From the NCBI RefSeq assembly GCF_000426065.1, contig NZ_AUEQ01000001.1, forward strand, positions 186,001 through 250,000: a DNA stretch of 64,000 bases, given 5' to 3'. Positions 10,520 to 19,521 of this stretch are shown here, piece after piece; the stretch's first letter is position 1; every line of letters starts with the position of its first letter. The translations under genes and the position numbers were made by a program. Below the pieces are notes generated by a model that worked only from the letters and a program-made list of their open reading frames with translations, was not told the DNA's origin and did no database searches. Source of the DNA: Mycobacterium sp. URHD0025 (lineage in GTDB: Bacteria; Actinomycetota; Actinomycetes; Mycobacteriales; Mycobacteriaceae).

Positions 10520-11428
10520 TCAGACCAGCGGACGACCGGTGCGGATCCGCCAGTCGAGATCTTTGAGCAGCAGGTTGAACGGGAATTGCCGCAAGAACGA
10601 CGGCAGTAGATCGTTGATCGTCCGCAGGACAGCGATCAGCCGGTCGAAACGCCTCTGAGTCATGGCATCCCACGGCAGCCGCATCTCGTCGCGGAACCGC
10701 TGCGGGAGAAAACCCGTGGTGATCAGTAGAGCGACCGAGTCGAGCCGGCTCTGCACCACACGGGGCAGCTTCGGGTTCTTGGGCCGGCCCGCCGCGATCG
10801 GATACAGATAGCCCCGCACCGTGTCGTCGATGTGCAGCTTCTCCAGCGACTCCTCCCAATACCGGTCGAACGCGGCCCGATCGGCCGGCCACATGTCCTC
10901 GGGCACCTGCAGCGTGGTGCCCATCGTGACGCTGTCGCGATAGTGCTGATCGGCCGTCTCGTCGTCCAGCTCGCCGACGAACATCCGGAACACGTCGACC
11001 CCGCCCTTGTAGAGGCAGGCAGCCACCCACAGCTGCAGGTTCTTGTCGAACGCGTTGTACTTCACCGGGCTGTCCTCGGTGGAGTACACCTGCGCATGCG
11101 CTTTGTTGACGGCGCGCCGGTACGCGGCTTTCTGGGCGTCGGTGCCGCGGGTGGCGACAGCCAGGTAGGTGAAGGTGGTCCTGGCCCGCTTGACCGGGTG
11201 CAGGTCTGTGCGGCCGCTGTCGACGCGGCTCTCGACGACGCCGTAGCCGACGCCCGGATTGGCCAGCTGCATGATCACGTTGGCCGGTCCGGCCAGCAGT
11301 GCCACACCCATCAACCCGTCGTCGAAGCCGGCGCCCCGCCGGCGGCGTTTGGGCGCGGCCACTGGGCGCGACGAGTCACTCATGGCCCGTTCGACATGCG
11401 GGATCGGTTCGCTGACCGTCATGGCCAC
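10520..11428 (-). CDS. MpaB-type oxygenase family protein (DUF2236)
   Basis: A 302-residue protein of the DUF2236 family, which includes the fungal MpaB and the haem-containing rubber (latex) oxygenases. Typical segments are GVALLAGPANVIMQLANPGVGYGV near residue 45, TFTYLAVATRGTD near 85 and the NKAHAQVYS histidine segment near 110. Many mycobacterial paralogues exist with unknown substrates. It is divergent from the TetR gene starting at 11499 across a 70-nt gap that holds an operator-like repeat, so the TetR protein may control it. Confidence 0.87.
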   Translation of the reverse strand: MAMTVSEPIPHVERAMSDSSRPVAAPKRRRRGAGFDDGLMGVALLAGPANVIMQLANPGVGYGVVESRVDSGRTDLHPVKRARTTFTYLAVATRGTDAQKAAYRRAVNKAHAQVYSTEDSPVKYNAFDKNLQLWVAACLYKGGVDVFRMFVGELDDETADQHYRDSVTMGTTLQVPEDMWPADRAAFDRYWEESLEKLHIDDTVRGYLYPIAAGRPKNPKLPRVVQSRLDSVALLITTGFLPQRFRDEMRLPWDAMTQRRFDRLIAVLRTINDLLPSFLRQFPFNLLLKDLDWRIRTGRPLV

Positions 11429-11476
11429 CCCTTCGAAAACTGAGAACGTGTGATTCCTGATATTGGCCCGACCGCG

Positions 11477-11488
11477 TGACAGGTGTCA
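11477..11488. promoter_or_regulatory. TGACA-GG-TGTCA inverted repeat in divergent promoter
   Basis: A 5-bp inverted repeat with a 2-nt spacer lies between the oxygenase gene and the TetR gene. Its position fits a TetR operator controlling both. It would fall inside the coding region if the TTG at 11463 were the start of the TetR gene, which favours the GTG at 11499. Confidence 0.35.
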
Positions 11489-11498
11489 AGATGTTCGG

Positions 11499-12113
11499 GT
11501 GAAGCAGGTCCGTCCGTACCGCGGCATCGAGGCAGCAGACCGCCTCGCGCAGCGGCGTCGGCAACTGCTCGAGGCGGGACTCGACCTACTCGGGGCCGAG
11601 GACGGCGAGGTGACGGTTCGCGCGGTGTGCCGCACGGCCGGGCTGGCCGCGCGGTACTTCTACGAGAGCTTCGCCGACAAGGACGACTTCGTCGGCGCGG
11701 TCTACGACTGGGTGATCGCGGACATCGCGACCTCGACCCAGGCCGCCGTCGACGCCGTTCCGCTTTCCGACCAGACCATGGCCGGGATGGCCAACATCGT
11801 GCACCTGATCGCCCAGGATCGGCGGATCGGCCGGCTGTTGTTCAGCGTCAAACTGTCCAATGAGGTGCTGACCCGCAAACGCGTCGAATCCGTGGCGCTC
11901 TTCGCCACGCTGCTCGGTCAGCACGCGGGCGATACCCTGCACTTGCAGGAGAACGACTACCTCAGGGCCACATCATATTTCGCGGTCGGCGGCGTGACAC
12001 AGACGATCAGCGCGTGGCTGTCCGGCGAGGTCGCACTGACCCCGGAGCAGCTCATCAAACAGTTGCGCTCGATGCTCGACGCAGTGGCCGGCTTGCCTCA
12101 GCCGGGGAGCTGA
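11499..12113 (+). CDS. TetR family transcriptional regulator
   Basis: About 204 residues. The N-terminal helix-turn-helix has EVTVRAVCRTAGLAARYFYESFADKDDF, typical TetR, followed by a helical ligand domain. I chose GTG 11499 (VKQVRPYRG) over the in-frame TTG at 11463, because the latter would bury the inverted repeat at 11477-11488. It is divergent from the MpaB-like oxygenase and is followed by an AraC-type gene after 1 nt, so the two regulators are co-transcribed. Confidence 0.9.
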   Translation: MKQVRPYRGIEAADRLAQRRRQLLEAGLDLLGAEDGEVTVRAVCRTAGLAARYFYESFADKDDFVGAVYDWVIADIATSTQAAVDAVPLSDQTMAGMANIVHLIAQDRRIGRLLFSVKLSNEVLTRKRVESVALFATLLGQHAGDTLHLQENDYLRATSYFAVGGVTQTISAWLSGEVALTPEQLIKQLRSMLDAVAGLPQPGS

Positions 12114-12114
12114 C

Positions 12115-12924
12115 GTGCCGGGCCCGGTCCTGCTCCGCCCCTCCGCGACTCTGGCCGCCCACATTCAATTCTTCGGATACTGGCAGAACACCCAGGCCTC
12201 CACCCATCGCAGCCGGGCGCTCCCCCGCGGCGCCGCAACAGTGATCATCGATCTCGACGCCCGCGAGCAGGTCGATTTCTACGCTGCCGATGCCACCACT
12301 CGCCTCGACGTCGGCGCGGCGTTCATCGCCGGGGCGGGGGTCACCTCGTACGTCACCCAGATCGACCCGTCTCAGACCGTGCTGACCATCCATTTCCGTC
12401 CCGGTGGCGCCGCGGCGTTCCTGCCCGCGCCGCTGCACGAGCTCGAGGACTGCTGCGCCGGCCTGGAAGCGATCTGGGGCCGGGCCGGATCGGCCCTCCG
12501 CGACCGCCTGATCGATACGCCCTCGGTACCGACGCGCATCGCACTGGTCGAGTCGTTTCTCTTGGCGCGCATGCGGTCTCGTGATCCTGCCGTGGAGGCG
12601 GTCCTGCACGCAGCCGAATGCCGGCCCTCGCTGCGGGTGGCCGACGCCTGCGCGCTGACCGGGATGTCGGCCAGGCGGCTGATCGCGTCATTCCGTTCCG
12701 AGGTGGGCCTGACGCCCAAAACCTATCTGCGGGTGCGCCGGTTCCAGGCCGCGATGAGAATGCTCGACGCCGGTGCTGTCCGAGGTGCCCGGATCGCGGC
12801 CGATCTGGGCTACTTCGACCAGGCGCATTTCGTCCGGGAGTTCCGGTCGTTCACCGCCATGACGCCGACGCAGTACACCGAGCGCCGTACGTGGTTGCCC
12901 AGCCATGTCGGTGTCACCCGGTGA
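12115..12924 (+). CDS. AraC family transcriptional regulator
   Basis: A 269-residue protein. The C-terminal third has two helix-turn-helix motifs: LRVADACALTGMSARRLIASF and the second with ARIAADLGYFDQAHFVREFRSFTAMTPTQY, the AraC signature. The N-terminal part resembles the effector domain seen in other mycobacterial AraC proteins (FFGYWQNTQ, AGAGVTSYVTQ). Start GTG 12115 lies 1 nt after the TetR stop. Its 3' end overlaps the convergent esterase gene by 11 nt. Target genes cannot be told from the sequence. Confidence 0.9.
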   Translation: MPGPVLLRPSATLAAHIQFFGYWQNTQASTHRSRALPRGAATVIIDLDAREQVDFYAADATTRLDVGAAFIAGAGVTSYVTQIDPSQTVLTIHFRPGGAAAFLPAPLHELEDCCAGLEAIWGRAGSALRDRLIDTPSVPTRIALVESFLLARMRSRDPAVEAVLHAAECRPSLRVADACALTGMSARRLIASFRSEVGLTPKTYLRVRRFQAAMRMLDAGAVRGARIAADLGYFDQAHFVREFRSFTAMTPTQYTERRTWLPSHVGVTR

Positions 12925-14317
12925 AGCTGCGCGGTATCGACGGCGCCCAGCCCGGGTCCCCGGTGGTGGCGTAGCGAACCCAGGCGCCGTGCATCTCGGC
13001 GGCCAATGCGGCGGGAGGTTCCCCGGGCCCGAGCAGGGCGCCGGGACCGCGCACCGACTCCAGGCCGATGGCGTCGAACACGAAGGGGAGGTCGACGGCG
13101 TGAGCGGCACCCAGCATGCCGTCCACCGCCGTTGACTGCCAAGAGAATTCGTAGCGGTGCGTCGCGGCGCCCGTCAGCTGGGCATGGTGATGGGCCATCC
13201 GGTCGCTCCCGGTACGGAACAACGCGTCACCGAGGATCGACGAGCGCAGCTCACCCCAGCCGGCCGATGGAAAGCGCGCGCGGTAGCGCTGCACCAACGC
13301 GGCCGGGTCGGTGTCGACCTGGGCGGCAAGCCGTTCGACGTCATCCAGGGTCGAGGAGTCGAAATGGCCCTGCGGGACAAGGTAGAGATTGCCCTCCTGC
13401 GTGTTGGTCCCGATCAGCAGGCCCACCTCGGGATTGAGCTGCCGCGCCGGCTGTTCTTCCAGCACCAGGCTGAACGGGCTCAAACCCAGCAGTGGGTCGA
13501 AGCGTTCTCCGGTGCGCAGATCCAAACCGGCCAGCGTGGGGACCGCCTGGACGAGCTGTTCGTCAGAGAGCCGGTCGAATCCGGCGACGGTGGGCTCGAC
13601 ACCCAGTGCCTCAGCCGCAGCCCTGGTGACCCGCGCTGCCTGGTCTGGACTGAACGCACCGAATCCATTGCCGCTCTGCATGATTGCGCGACAGATCAAC
13701 CGCTGCACACCGGCGGTGGCCAGGACCCCCGCGGTGATCGTCGCGCCGGCGGACTGGCCGAACAGGGTGACATTGCCGGGATCACCGCCGAATCCCTCGA
13801 TATTGGCCTGAACCCAGCTCAGCGCGGCCAGGACGTCGAGGAGCCCCCGGTTGGCCACCGCCCCGGGCAGGTCAAGGAATCCCGTGATGCCCAGCCGATA
13901 GGTGACCGTCACCAGAACCACGCCGTCGCGGGCGAAGGCGGTGCCGTCGTACAGCGGCGAGCGGGTGGAGCCGGCCACGAAGCCACCGCCGTGGACGAAC
14001 ACCATCACCGGGCAGCGCCGCGCGTTCGTCGGGGCCCAGACATTGACCGTGAGGTAGTCGGGGTCGCGCACCCAGCCCGGTCCGAAGAATGCGGACATGT
14101 CCAGGCGCCCGAAGCCGTTTCGGCGTAGCTGTGGCGCCGTCGGCGCGGGCCGGGTCACATCGCGCAGGCCGCTCCACGGCTCGTGCGCCGCCGGAGCCGC
14201 GAAGCGACCTGAGGCGATGGGCGGGGCGGCGTAGGGAATTCCCAGGAAGGCCAGCGCGTCTCGGGTGCGCGTCCCCCGGACGGGTCCGCCGACGGTGTCG
14301 ACGATGGGGTCAGTCAT
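12914..14317 (-). CDS. Type B carboxylesterase/lipase
   Basis: A 467-residue alpha/beta hydrolase of the carboxylesterase type B family. Visible are the N-terminal PVRGTRTRDALAFLGIPYA block, the oxyanion-hole VFVHGGGFVAGS, and the nucleophile elbow FGQSAGA (GxSxG). The Glu and His of the triad should lie in the C-terminal half but I did not assign them. It overlaps the upstream metallo-hydrolase gene by 8 nt, so the two form an operon. Function: ester hydrolysis, substrate unknown. Confidence 0.93.
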   Translation of the reverse strand: MTDPIVDTVGGPVRGTRTRDALAFLGIPYAAPPIASGRFAAPAAHEPWSGLRDVTRPAPTAPQLRRNGFGRLDMSAFFGPGWVRDPDYLTVNVWAPTNARRCPVMVFVHGGGFVAGSTRSPLYDGTAFARDGVVLVTVTYRLGITGFLDLPGAVANRGLLDVLAALSWVQANIEGFGGDPGNVTLFGQSAGATITAGVLATAGVQRLICRAIMQSGNGFGAFSPDQAARVTRAAAEALGVEPTVAGFDRLSDEQLVQAVPTLAGLDLRTGERFDPLLGLSPFSLVLEEQPARQLNPEVGLLIGTNTQEGNLYLVPQGHFDSSTLDDVERLAAQVDTDPAALVQRYRARFPSAGWGELRSSILGDALFRTGSDRMAHHHAQLTGAATHRYEFSWQSTAVDGMLGAAHAVDLPFVFDAIGLESVRGPGALLGPGEPPAALAAEMHGAWVRYATTGDPGWAPSIPRSFTG

Positions 14318-15227
14318 TCTCCGCGCCCCTTGTCACCCGGTCGAACAGTGCCCACGCCTTCACCGCGAACCGATCGCCGTCCCGCATCACCTCGGTCGCA
14401 CCGTGCCCACCGAAATGTGCCGGGATCACCAGGGTGTGGGTATCGGCGGCTTGGCCCAGCACCCGCCGCCGGGTTTCCCGCGCCTGTGCGGGGTCCTCGC
14501 AGTAGCAGCTGTTGGTGTCGGGTTCGACGATCTGCAGTGCGGTGTGCATCATGTCGCCGACGAAGACGGCGCGGTCGCGGCCCGACTGCAGTCTGACCAC
14601 CGCGGACCCGGGGGTGTGCCCAGGAGCCGGTTCCAGCGTGATGTTGGCGTCGAGCTGAAAGGCGCCTTCCCACAACGTGGTTTGCCCGGCCTGGTGAACC
14701 GGCGCGACGCTGTCGAGGAAGACGTTGTCCCGGCCCGGGACCGGCTCGCCCCGATTGGCCGGGTTCCAGAAATCGAAGTCGGGTCGCGGCATCAGATAGC
14801 TGGCATTCGGGAAGGTGGGTACCCAATCGCCGTCATCGAGGTAGGTGTTCCAGCCGACATGGTCGACATGGAGATGGGTGTTGATCACCACGTCGACGTC
14901 CTCCGGAGCGACTCCGGCCCGGGCCAGGTTCCCGAGGAAATCGGTGTCCAGCTGATGCCACACCGGTGCATGCGGCCGGTCCTTGTGGTTACCCACCCCG
15001 GTGTCAACCAGGATGGTTCTGCCCTCGCTGCGCAGCAGCCAGGTCTGGATGGCCGAGATGCAGACGTCGTCTCCCGGGTCGTAGAAATCCGGGGCCAGCC
15101 AATCCCGGTTGCGCCGCCACACCTCGTCGGTGCTCTCCGGGAAGAACTCCTGCGGCGACAGCCGGACCGAACCGTAGTACTCCATGACCCGGGTCACCGT
15201 GACGTCACCCAGCACGATTTCGTTCAT
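14310..15227 (-). CDS. MBL-fold metallo-hydrolase
   Basis: A 305-residue metallo-beta-lactamase-fold protein. The zinc-binding motif HLHVDH is near residue 117, with VFVGDMMH and a late PAHFGGHG as further metal ligands. MBL enzymes hydrolyse esters, lactones or thioesters. It is first in an operon with the type B esterase (8-nt overlap) and divergent from an XRE-type regulator, so the pair may detoxify or use an ester or lactone under that regulator. Confidence 0.92.
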   Translation of the reverse strand: MNEIVLGDVTVTRVMEYYGSVRLSPQEFFPESTDEVWRRNRDWLAPDFYDPGDDVCISAIQTWLLRSEGRTILVDTGVGNHKDRPHAPVWHQLDTDFLGNLARAGVAPEDVDVVINTHLHVDHVGWNTYLDDGDWVPTFPNASYLMPRPDFDFWNPANRGEPVPGRDNVFLDSVAPVHQAGQTTLWEGAFQLDANITLEPAPGHTPGSAVVRLQSGRDRAVFVGDMMHTALQIVEPDTNSCYCEDPAQARETRRRVLGQAADTHTLVIPAHFGGHGATEVMRDGDRFAVKAWALFDRVTRGAEND

Positions 15228-15261
15228 GACCCCAGCCTGACCGCGCGACGACCGGTCAACC

Positions 15262-15277
15262 AGGCACGACCGTGCCT
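15262..15277. promoter_or_regulatory. AGGCACG-AC-CGTGCCT operator candidate
   Basis: A perfect 7-bp inverted repeat with a 2-nt spacer lies in the 98-nt divergent gap between the MBL hydrolase and the XRE-type regulator. A looser CTACC/GGTAG pair follows immediately (around 15276-15298). The location fits an operator for the adjacent regulator. Confidence 0.5.
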
Positions 15278-15325
15278 ACCACTGGCAGGGATAGGTAGAG
15301 GCCCTGAGGCCGGAGGCATAGTGGG

Positions 15326-16210
15326 GTGATGACCACCGGACAACTCGGCGAATTCCTGCGGGCCCGGCGCGGGCGGCTGCATCCGGAGGATGTGGGACTG
15401 TCCCGGTACGGCGAACGCCGACGCGTCGCGGGTCTGCGACGGGAAGAGGTGGCTCAACTGGCCGGCGTGAGCGTTTCCTACTACACCCGGCTGGAACAGG
15501 GTCAGTCGGTGAATGCCTCCGAGGCGATCCTCGACGCGCTGGCCCGCGCCCTGCAGTTGGATACTCACGAGCACGCGCATCTGCGGGACCTGGCGTCTCA
15601 GCGCGCGCAGCCCACCCGGCGCCCTCCGGTCGAGCGGGTCAGCCCGCTGACGTGCGATCTGTTGCGATCGCTGGATCACCTGCCCGCGCTGGTGATCGGC
15701 CGGCGCACCGATGTGCTGGCCTGGAACGAGCTGGGCCATGCCCTGCTGGCCGGCCACCTGGATTTCACGTCGGTGGACCAGCCGGCCACCCGGCCCAACC
15801 TGGCCCGGCTGCTGTTTCTCGATCCGCACACCCGCGACCTGTATCTGGACTGGGACCGCAAGGCCCGAGCGGTGGTGGGCAGTCTTCGCCTGGCGGCGGG
15901 CCGGCATCCCGAAGACGCACTGTTGTCCGCCCTGGTGGGTGAATTGTCGGTCAAGAGCCCGGAATTCGTGGCGTTGTGGGCTGATCACCGGGTGAAACCG
16001 TGCGAGGCCGATTCCTATGACCTGCACCATCCGCTGGCCGGCCCGCTCACGGTGACCATGCAGAATCTGATACTTGCCCGGGACGTCGAGCAATCGCTGT
16101 GCGTCGTGACGACGGTGGATGGATCGAGTTCGGCGGACGCGTTGCGACTGCTGTCCCAATCGACCGGCGACAAAAATATCCAAGCCCCCGCCGCTGCCCG
16201 ACGCCCATGA
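15326..16210 (+). CDS. XRE-family regulator with MmyB-like ligand domain
   Basis: A 294-residue regulator. The N-terminal helix-turn-helix reads LRREEVAQLAGVSVSYYTRLEQG (the XRE fold), followed by the MmyB/MltR-like ligand-binding domain with LDHLPALVIGRRTDVLAWNEL and LFLDPHTRDLYLDW. Such proteins usually control a neighbouring oxidoreductase or hydrolase gene; here the divergent MBL-esterase operon is the obvious target. Two ATG codons (15326 and 15329) are possible starts. Confidence 0.92.
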   Translation: MMTTGQLGEFLRARRGRLHPEDVGLSRYGERRRVAGLRREEVAQLAGVSVSYYTRLEQGQSVNASEAILDALARALQLDTHEHAHLRDLASQRAQPTRRPPVERVSPLTCDLLRSLDHLPALVIGRRTDVLAWNELGHALLAGHLDFTSVDQPATRPNLARLLFLDPHTRDLYLDWDRKARAVVGSLRLAAGRHPEDALLSALVGELSVKSPEFVALWADHRVKPCEADSYDLHHPLAGPLTVTMQNLILARDVEQSLCVVTTVDGSSSADALRLLSQSTGDKNIQAPAAARRP

Positions 16211-16217
16211 TGGCGAC

Positions 16218-17054
16218 ATGACCAACTCAGGACACACTCCAGGCCGGGCCGTCGCCGACACCGGTGTCCTGGTGGCGGCGATCCGTGCCGAGGAAACCCG
16301 CCGTCCCGACCGGCTTTTCACCGATCCGTTCGCGGAGCGCCTGGCCGGTGAGTCCGGACAGCGGATGCTCGCTGAAGCCGTCGCCGCCAGCGGGGACAAG
16401 TCAACGCTGCAGATCGTGGTGCGCACCCGATTCTGGGACGAGGCACTGCTGGACGTGGTGCCACCCGTCAGGCAGGTGGTGATCCTCGCTGCGGGCCTGG
16501 ACGCCCGGGCCTACCGGCTGCCGTGGCCCGACGGCACCACGGTGTTCGAACTCGATCAGCCCGCGGTGATCGCGGCCAAGGCTGAGGCGTTGGCCGGCGA
16601 CGAACCACGATGCCGACGGGTGGCGGTGGGTGTCGACCTCACGCATGACTGGAACGATGTCCTGCGGTCCAACGGCTTTGACCCGGATTTACCAGCGGTC
16701 TGGTTGCTGGAAGGGCTGCTGCAGTACCTGGACGAGGGCGCCGTGCGCACGGTATTTGGGCGAGTCGACGCGATGTCGGCTCCCGGTTCGGTGCTGCTCT
16801 ACGACATCGTCGGCAAGGTACTGCTGGACAGCGTGATGCTGGCCGCGGTCCGCGAACAGATGTCCCGAAACGGGGCGCCGTGGCTGTTCGGCACCGATGC
16901 CCCGGCGCAGCTGTGCGAGCCACTGGGCTGGTCGGCTGTCGTCACCGATGTGGCGGAACCGGGGAACAAGTGGGGCCGGTGGTTTGCGCCGGCGGTGCCG
17001 ATGGACGTGCCCGGGGTGCCGCGTGGTTACTTCGTGACGGCGACCAAGTCCTGA
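16218..17054 (+). CDS. SAM-dependent methyltransferase, TIGR00027 family
   Basis: About 278 residues, paralogue of the protein at 9596-10489. It has VILAAGLDARAYRLPWPDG followed by FELDQPAV and WLLEGLLQYLD, the family hallmarks. I chose ATG 16218 (MTNSGHTPG), 7 nt after the XRE gene, since the longer reading frame would run into that gene. The substrate is unknown. Confidence 0.9.
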   Translation: MTNSGHTPGRAVADTGVLVAAIRAEETRRPDRLFTDPFAERLAGESGQRMLAEAVAASGDKSTLQIVVRTRFWDEALLDVVPPVRQVVILAAGLDARAYRLPWPDGTTVFELDQPAVIAAKAEALAGDEPRCRRVAVGVDLTHDWNDVLRSNGFDPDLPAVWLLEGLLQYLDEGAVRTVFGRVDAMSAPGSVLLYDIVGKVLLDSVMLAAVREQMSRNGAPWLFGTDAPAQLCEPLGWSAVVTDVAEPGNKWGRWFAPAVPMDVPGVPRGYFVTATKS

Positions 17055-17069
17055 CCCCGGGGCGCCGGA

Positions 17070-17648
17070 CTATCCCGCAGGCACCGGAGGCCGACGATCG
17101 GCAGCCGTCTTGGGCGCTGCCTGTGCGTCGTCGTCGGTGAATTCCTTGGTCCAACAGGCGAATTCGAGAGTGATTCCGTCCGGATCCAGGAAGTAGAACG
17201 ACCGCACGTAGACGCCGGGGTGCACCGTCGCCGACGCTTGCATCGGGCTGTCGTCGTGGTTGAGTACCGGACCGACCCGAACGCCCTTGGCCTTGAGCTT
17301 TTGCCGGTACTCGTCGAACTTCTCGGCGGGCACATGCAAGGCGATGTGATTGAGCGAGCCGGTGGCGCTGACGAATTCGCCGATGCCGGGGATTGCCGCG
17401 GGCGCCGAAATCCCGGGTACACCGTCGGGCGCCTCACGGAACCAGAAGAACGCGATGCAGTCACCGTTCCCCGCGTCGAAGAAGAAGTGCTGGCCCATAT
17501 CGCCGGGCAGGTCCAGCGATTTGATCAAGGGCATGCCGAGCACGTTGGTGTAGAAGTCGACGGTGCGTGCCATGTCCGCGGACACCAGCGCCACGTGATT
17601 GATGCCGCCGAACTCGAACTCCGGGTTGGGATTGTTGGGCTTGATCAC
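17070..17648 (-). CDS. VOC (glyoxalase/dioxygenase) family protein
   Basis: About 192 residues. The vicinal oxygen chelate fold is indicated by INHVALVSADMARTVDFYTNVLGMPL near residue 18 and a second module with LNHIALHVP and VRSFYFLDPDGITLEFACW. His in NHVAL, His in NHIAL and the Glu of LEF are probable metal ligands. Start is GTG 17648, preceded by a good GGAGGAG ribosome site. Members include extradiol dioxygenases, glyoxalases and isomerases; the reaction is not clear. It is divergent from a TetR gene across a perfect 10-bp inverted repeat. Confidence 0.85.
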   Translation of the reverse strand: MIKPNNPNPEFEFGGINHVALVSADMARTVDFYTNVLGMPLIKSLDLPGDMGQHFFFDAGNGDCIAFFWFREAPDGVPGISAPAAIPGIGEFVSATGSLNHIALHVPAEKFDEYRQKLKAKGVRVGPVLNHDDSPMQASATVHPGVYVRSFYFLDPDGITLEFACWTKEFTDDDAQAAPKTAADRRPPVPAG

Positions 17649-17693
17649 GTCGACACTCCTCCGGGGTGGACACCTAAGCTGGCATAACTGCGA

Positions 17694-17719
17694 ATCTGAA
17701 TCTAACATCAGATTCAGAT
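17694..17719. promoter_or_regulatory. Perfect 10-bp inverted repeat, TetR operator candidate
   Basis: ATCTGAATCT (17694-17703) and AGATTCAGAT (17710-17719) are exact reverse complements with a 6-nt spacer, 26 bp in all. It lies in the divergent promoter between the VOC gene and the TetR gene and is the size expected for a TetR-dimer site. It directly abuts the earliest possible start (GTG 17720), which argues for the later GTG at 17768. Confidence 0.7.
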
Positions 17720-17767
17720 GTGATCAATGGCCCTGCCGATCCCGCGCCCGTGGGAGTGAGGAAATCC

Positions 17768-18397
17768 GTGACCGTCAGCCCCCGTACTCCGCTGCCGACC
17801 GCCCGCGGCCGCCAGACCCAGGCCGCGATCGACAGCGCCGCCCGCGCGGTGATCGCCCGCAAAGGCATCCTGGCCACCACGATCTCCGACATCGCCTCCG
17901 AGGCCGGCCGATCCGCCGCATCGTTCTACAACTACTACGCCTCGAAGGAGGCCATGGTCCGCGAATGGGCGCTGCGCTTCCGCAACGAGGCACGCGAACG
18001 CGCGCTTCCCGCCACCGCACCGAATCTGACCAACTGGCAACGCTGCCACCAGGCGGCCTCCGCGCACTGGATGACCTACCGGCACCGCCTGGCCGAGATC
18101 ATCAGCGTGTCCCAGATGGCGATGATCGACGACGACTTCGCCGAATACTGGGACGAGATCTGCCAACTGCCGATCGCCATGATCACGGAAATGATCAAAC
18201 ACGCGCAGCAACAAGGGTTCTGCCCTGACGACGACCCGCACCTGACCGCGGTCGCATTGGTGTCGATGCTCAACCAGTTCTGCTACACCCAATTGTCCGG
18301 CGGGCGCGATGCCGCCGCCGACGACACCGCGTGCATCACCACCCTGGCCAACGTCTTCTACCGCACCATCTACCACGAGGGGAACCCGCGTACATGA
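17768..18397 (+). CDS. TetR family transcriptional regulator
   Basis: About 209 residues. The N-terminal DNA-binding domain contains ILATTISDIASEAGRSAASFYNYYASKEAM, a classic TetR helix-turn-helix. I favour GTG 17768 because GAGG lies 6 nt upstream and because earlier GTGs (17720, 17750, 17756) leave no room for a promoter beside the 10-bp repeat. Its stop overlaps the hydrolase ATG (ATGA). It probably controls the hydrolase-dehydrogenase operon downstream and the VOC gene. Confidence 0.9.
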   Translation: MTVSPRTPLPTARGRQTQAAIDSAARAVIARKGILATTISDIASEAGRSAASFYNYYASKEAMVREWALRFRNEARERALPATAPNLTNWQRCHQAASAHWMTYRHRLAEIISVSQMAMIDDDFAEYWDEICQLPIAMITEMIKHAQQQGFCPDDDPHLTAVALVSMLNQFCYTQLSGGRDAAADDTACITTLANVFYRTIYHEGNPRT

Positions 18398-19521
18398 GCA
18401 AAGCGTCACCGGAAGTGGTTCGCGAGTTCGTCGGGATGGAATCGCCGACCGCCCAACGCGCCGGTGCGGGAGGTCACCCATGCCAGGGTCTGTACCACCG
18501 TGGCGCCGGACACAAGCCCACCGTGGCCGTGATCGCCACGCACTACCAAATCGACTTCTCCGAGCACTATCTCGCGGACCACCTGGCCACCAGAGGCATC
18601 GGGTTCCTCGGCTGGAACACTCGATTCCGCGGATTCGAGAGCAGCTTCCTGCTGGATCATGCCCTGGTCGACATCGGAGTCGGAGTGCGATGGCTGCGGG
18701 AGGCGCAGGGGATCGAAACCATTGTCCTGCTGGGCAACTCCGGTGGCGGATCCCTGATGGCGGCCTACCAGTCCCAAGCCGTCGACCCCAACGTGCGGCC
18801 ACTGGACGGCATGCGGCCGGCAGCCGGCCTGACCGAACTGCCGCCTGCCGACGGGTACGTGGCGAGCGCGGCCCACCCTGGCCGCCCGGATGTGCTGACC
18901 GCGTGGATGGACGCCTCCGTCGTCGACGAAAACGACGCCGTCGCCGCCGATCCCGAACTCGACCTGTGGGACCAACGCAACCCGACACCGTATTCGGCGG
19001 AGTTCGTGGCGCGGTACCGCGCCGCCCAGGTGGCACGCAACGAGAAGATCACCGACTGGGCCGAGCGGGAGCTGAAAAGGATTCAGGCGGCCGGGTATTC
19101 GGACCGCCCGTTCACGGTGATGCGCACCTGGGCCGACCCGAGGATGGTCGACCCGACGGTCGAACCGACCAACCGACAGCCCAACCTGTGCTACGCAGGC
19201 ACTCCGATCAAGGTCAACCGATCGGCCCGCGGCATCGCCGCGGCCACCACCGTGCGCAACTGGATCGGCATGTGGAGCCTGCGGCACGCCCAGACGCGGG
19301 CAGAGCCGCACCTGGCCCGGATCACGTGCCCGGCGCTGGTGATCAATGCCGACCAGGACACCGGGGTGTATCCGTCCGACGCCAAACGCATCTACGACGC
19401 GTTGGCGAGCACGGACAAGGCCCAATGCTCGATCGACACAGATCACTACTTCGCCACTTCGGGTGCGCGCGGTGAGCAGGCCGATACCATCGCCGGGTGG
19501 ATCGCGAAGCGGTGGCGGTGA
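18394..19521 (+). CDS. Alpha/beta hydrolase
   Basis: A 375-residue alpha/beta hydrolase-fold protein. Visible are VAVIATHYQIDFSEHYLADHLATRGIGFLGWNTR and the nucleophile elbow LLGNSGGGS (GxSxG). The acid is probably Asp in INADQDTGVYPSD, with the catalytic His in TDHYF near the C terminus. It is coupled to the TetR gene (4-nt overlap) and to the dehydrogenase gene downstream (4-nt overlap). The ATG at 18394 follows from the overlap. Substrate unknown; the context suggests hydrolysis of an ester giving a 2-hydroxy acid. Confidence 0.87.
   Translation: MSKASPEVVREFVGMESPTAQRAGAGGHPCQGLYHRGAGHKPTVAVIATHYQIDFSEHYLADHLATRGIGFLGWNTRFRGFESSFLLDHALVDIGVGVRWLREAQGIETIVLLGNSGGGSLMAAYQSQAVDPNVRPLDGMRPAAGLTELPPADGYVASAAHPGRPDVLTAWMDASVVDENDAVAADPELDLWDQRNPTPYSAEFVARYRAAQVARNEKITDWAERELKRIQAAGYSDRPFTVMRTWADPRMVDPTVEPTNRQPNLCYAGTPIKVNRSARGIAAATTVRNWIGMWSLRHAQTRAEPHLARITCPALVINADQDTGVYPSDAKRIYDALASTDKAQCSIDTDHYFATSGARGEQADTIAGWIAKRWR

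Noticed and set aside
17714..19036. 440-residue minus-strand frame over the TetR and hydrolase genes
   Set aside because: Arg-rich low-complexity antisense frame crossing two well-supported genes.
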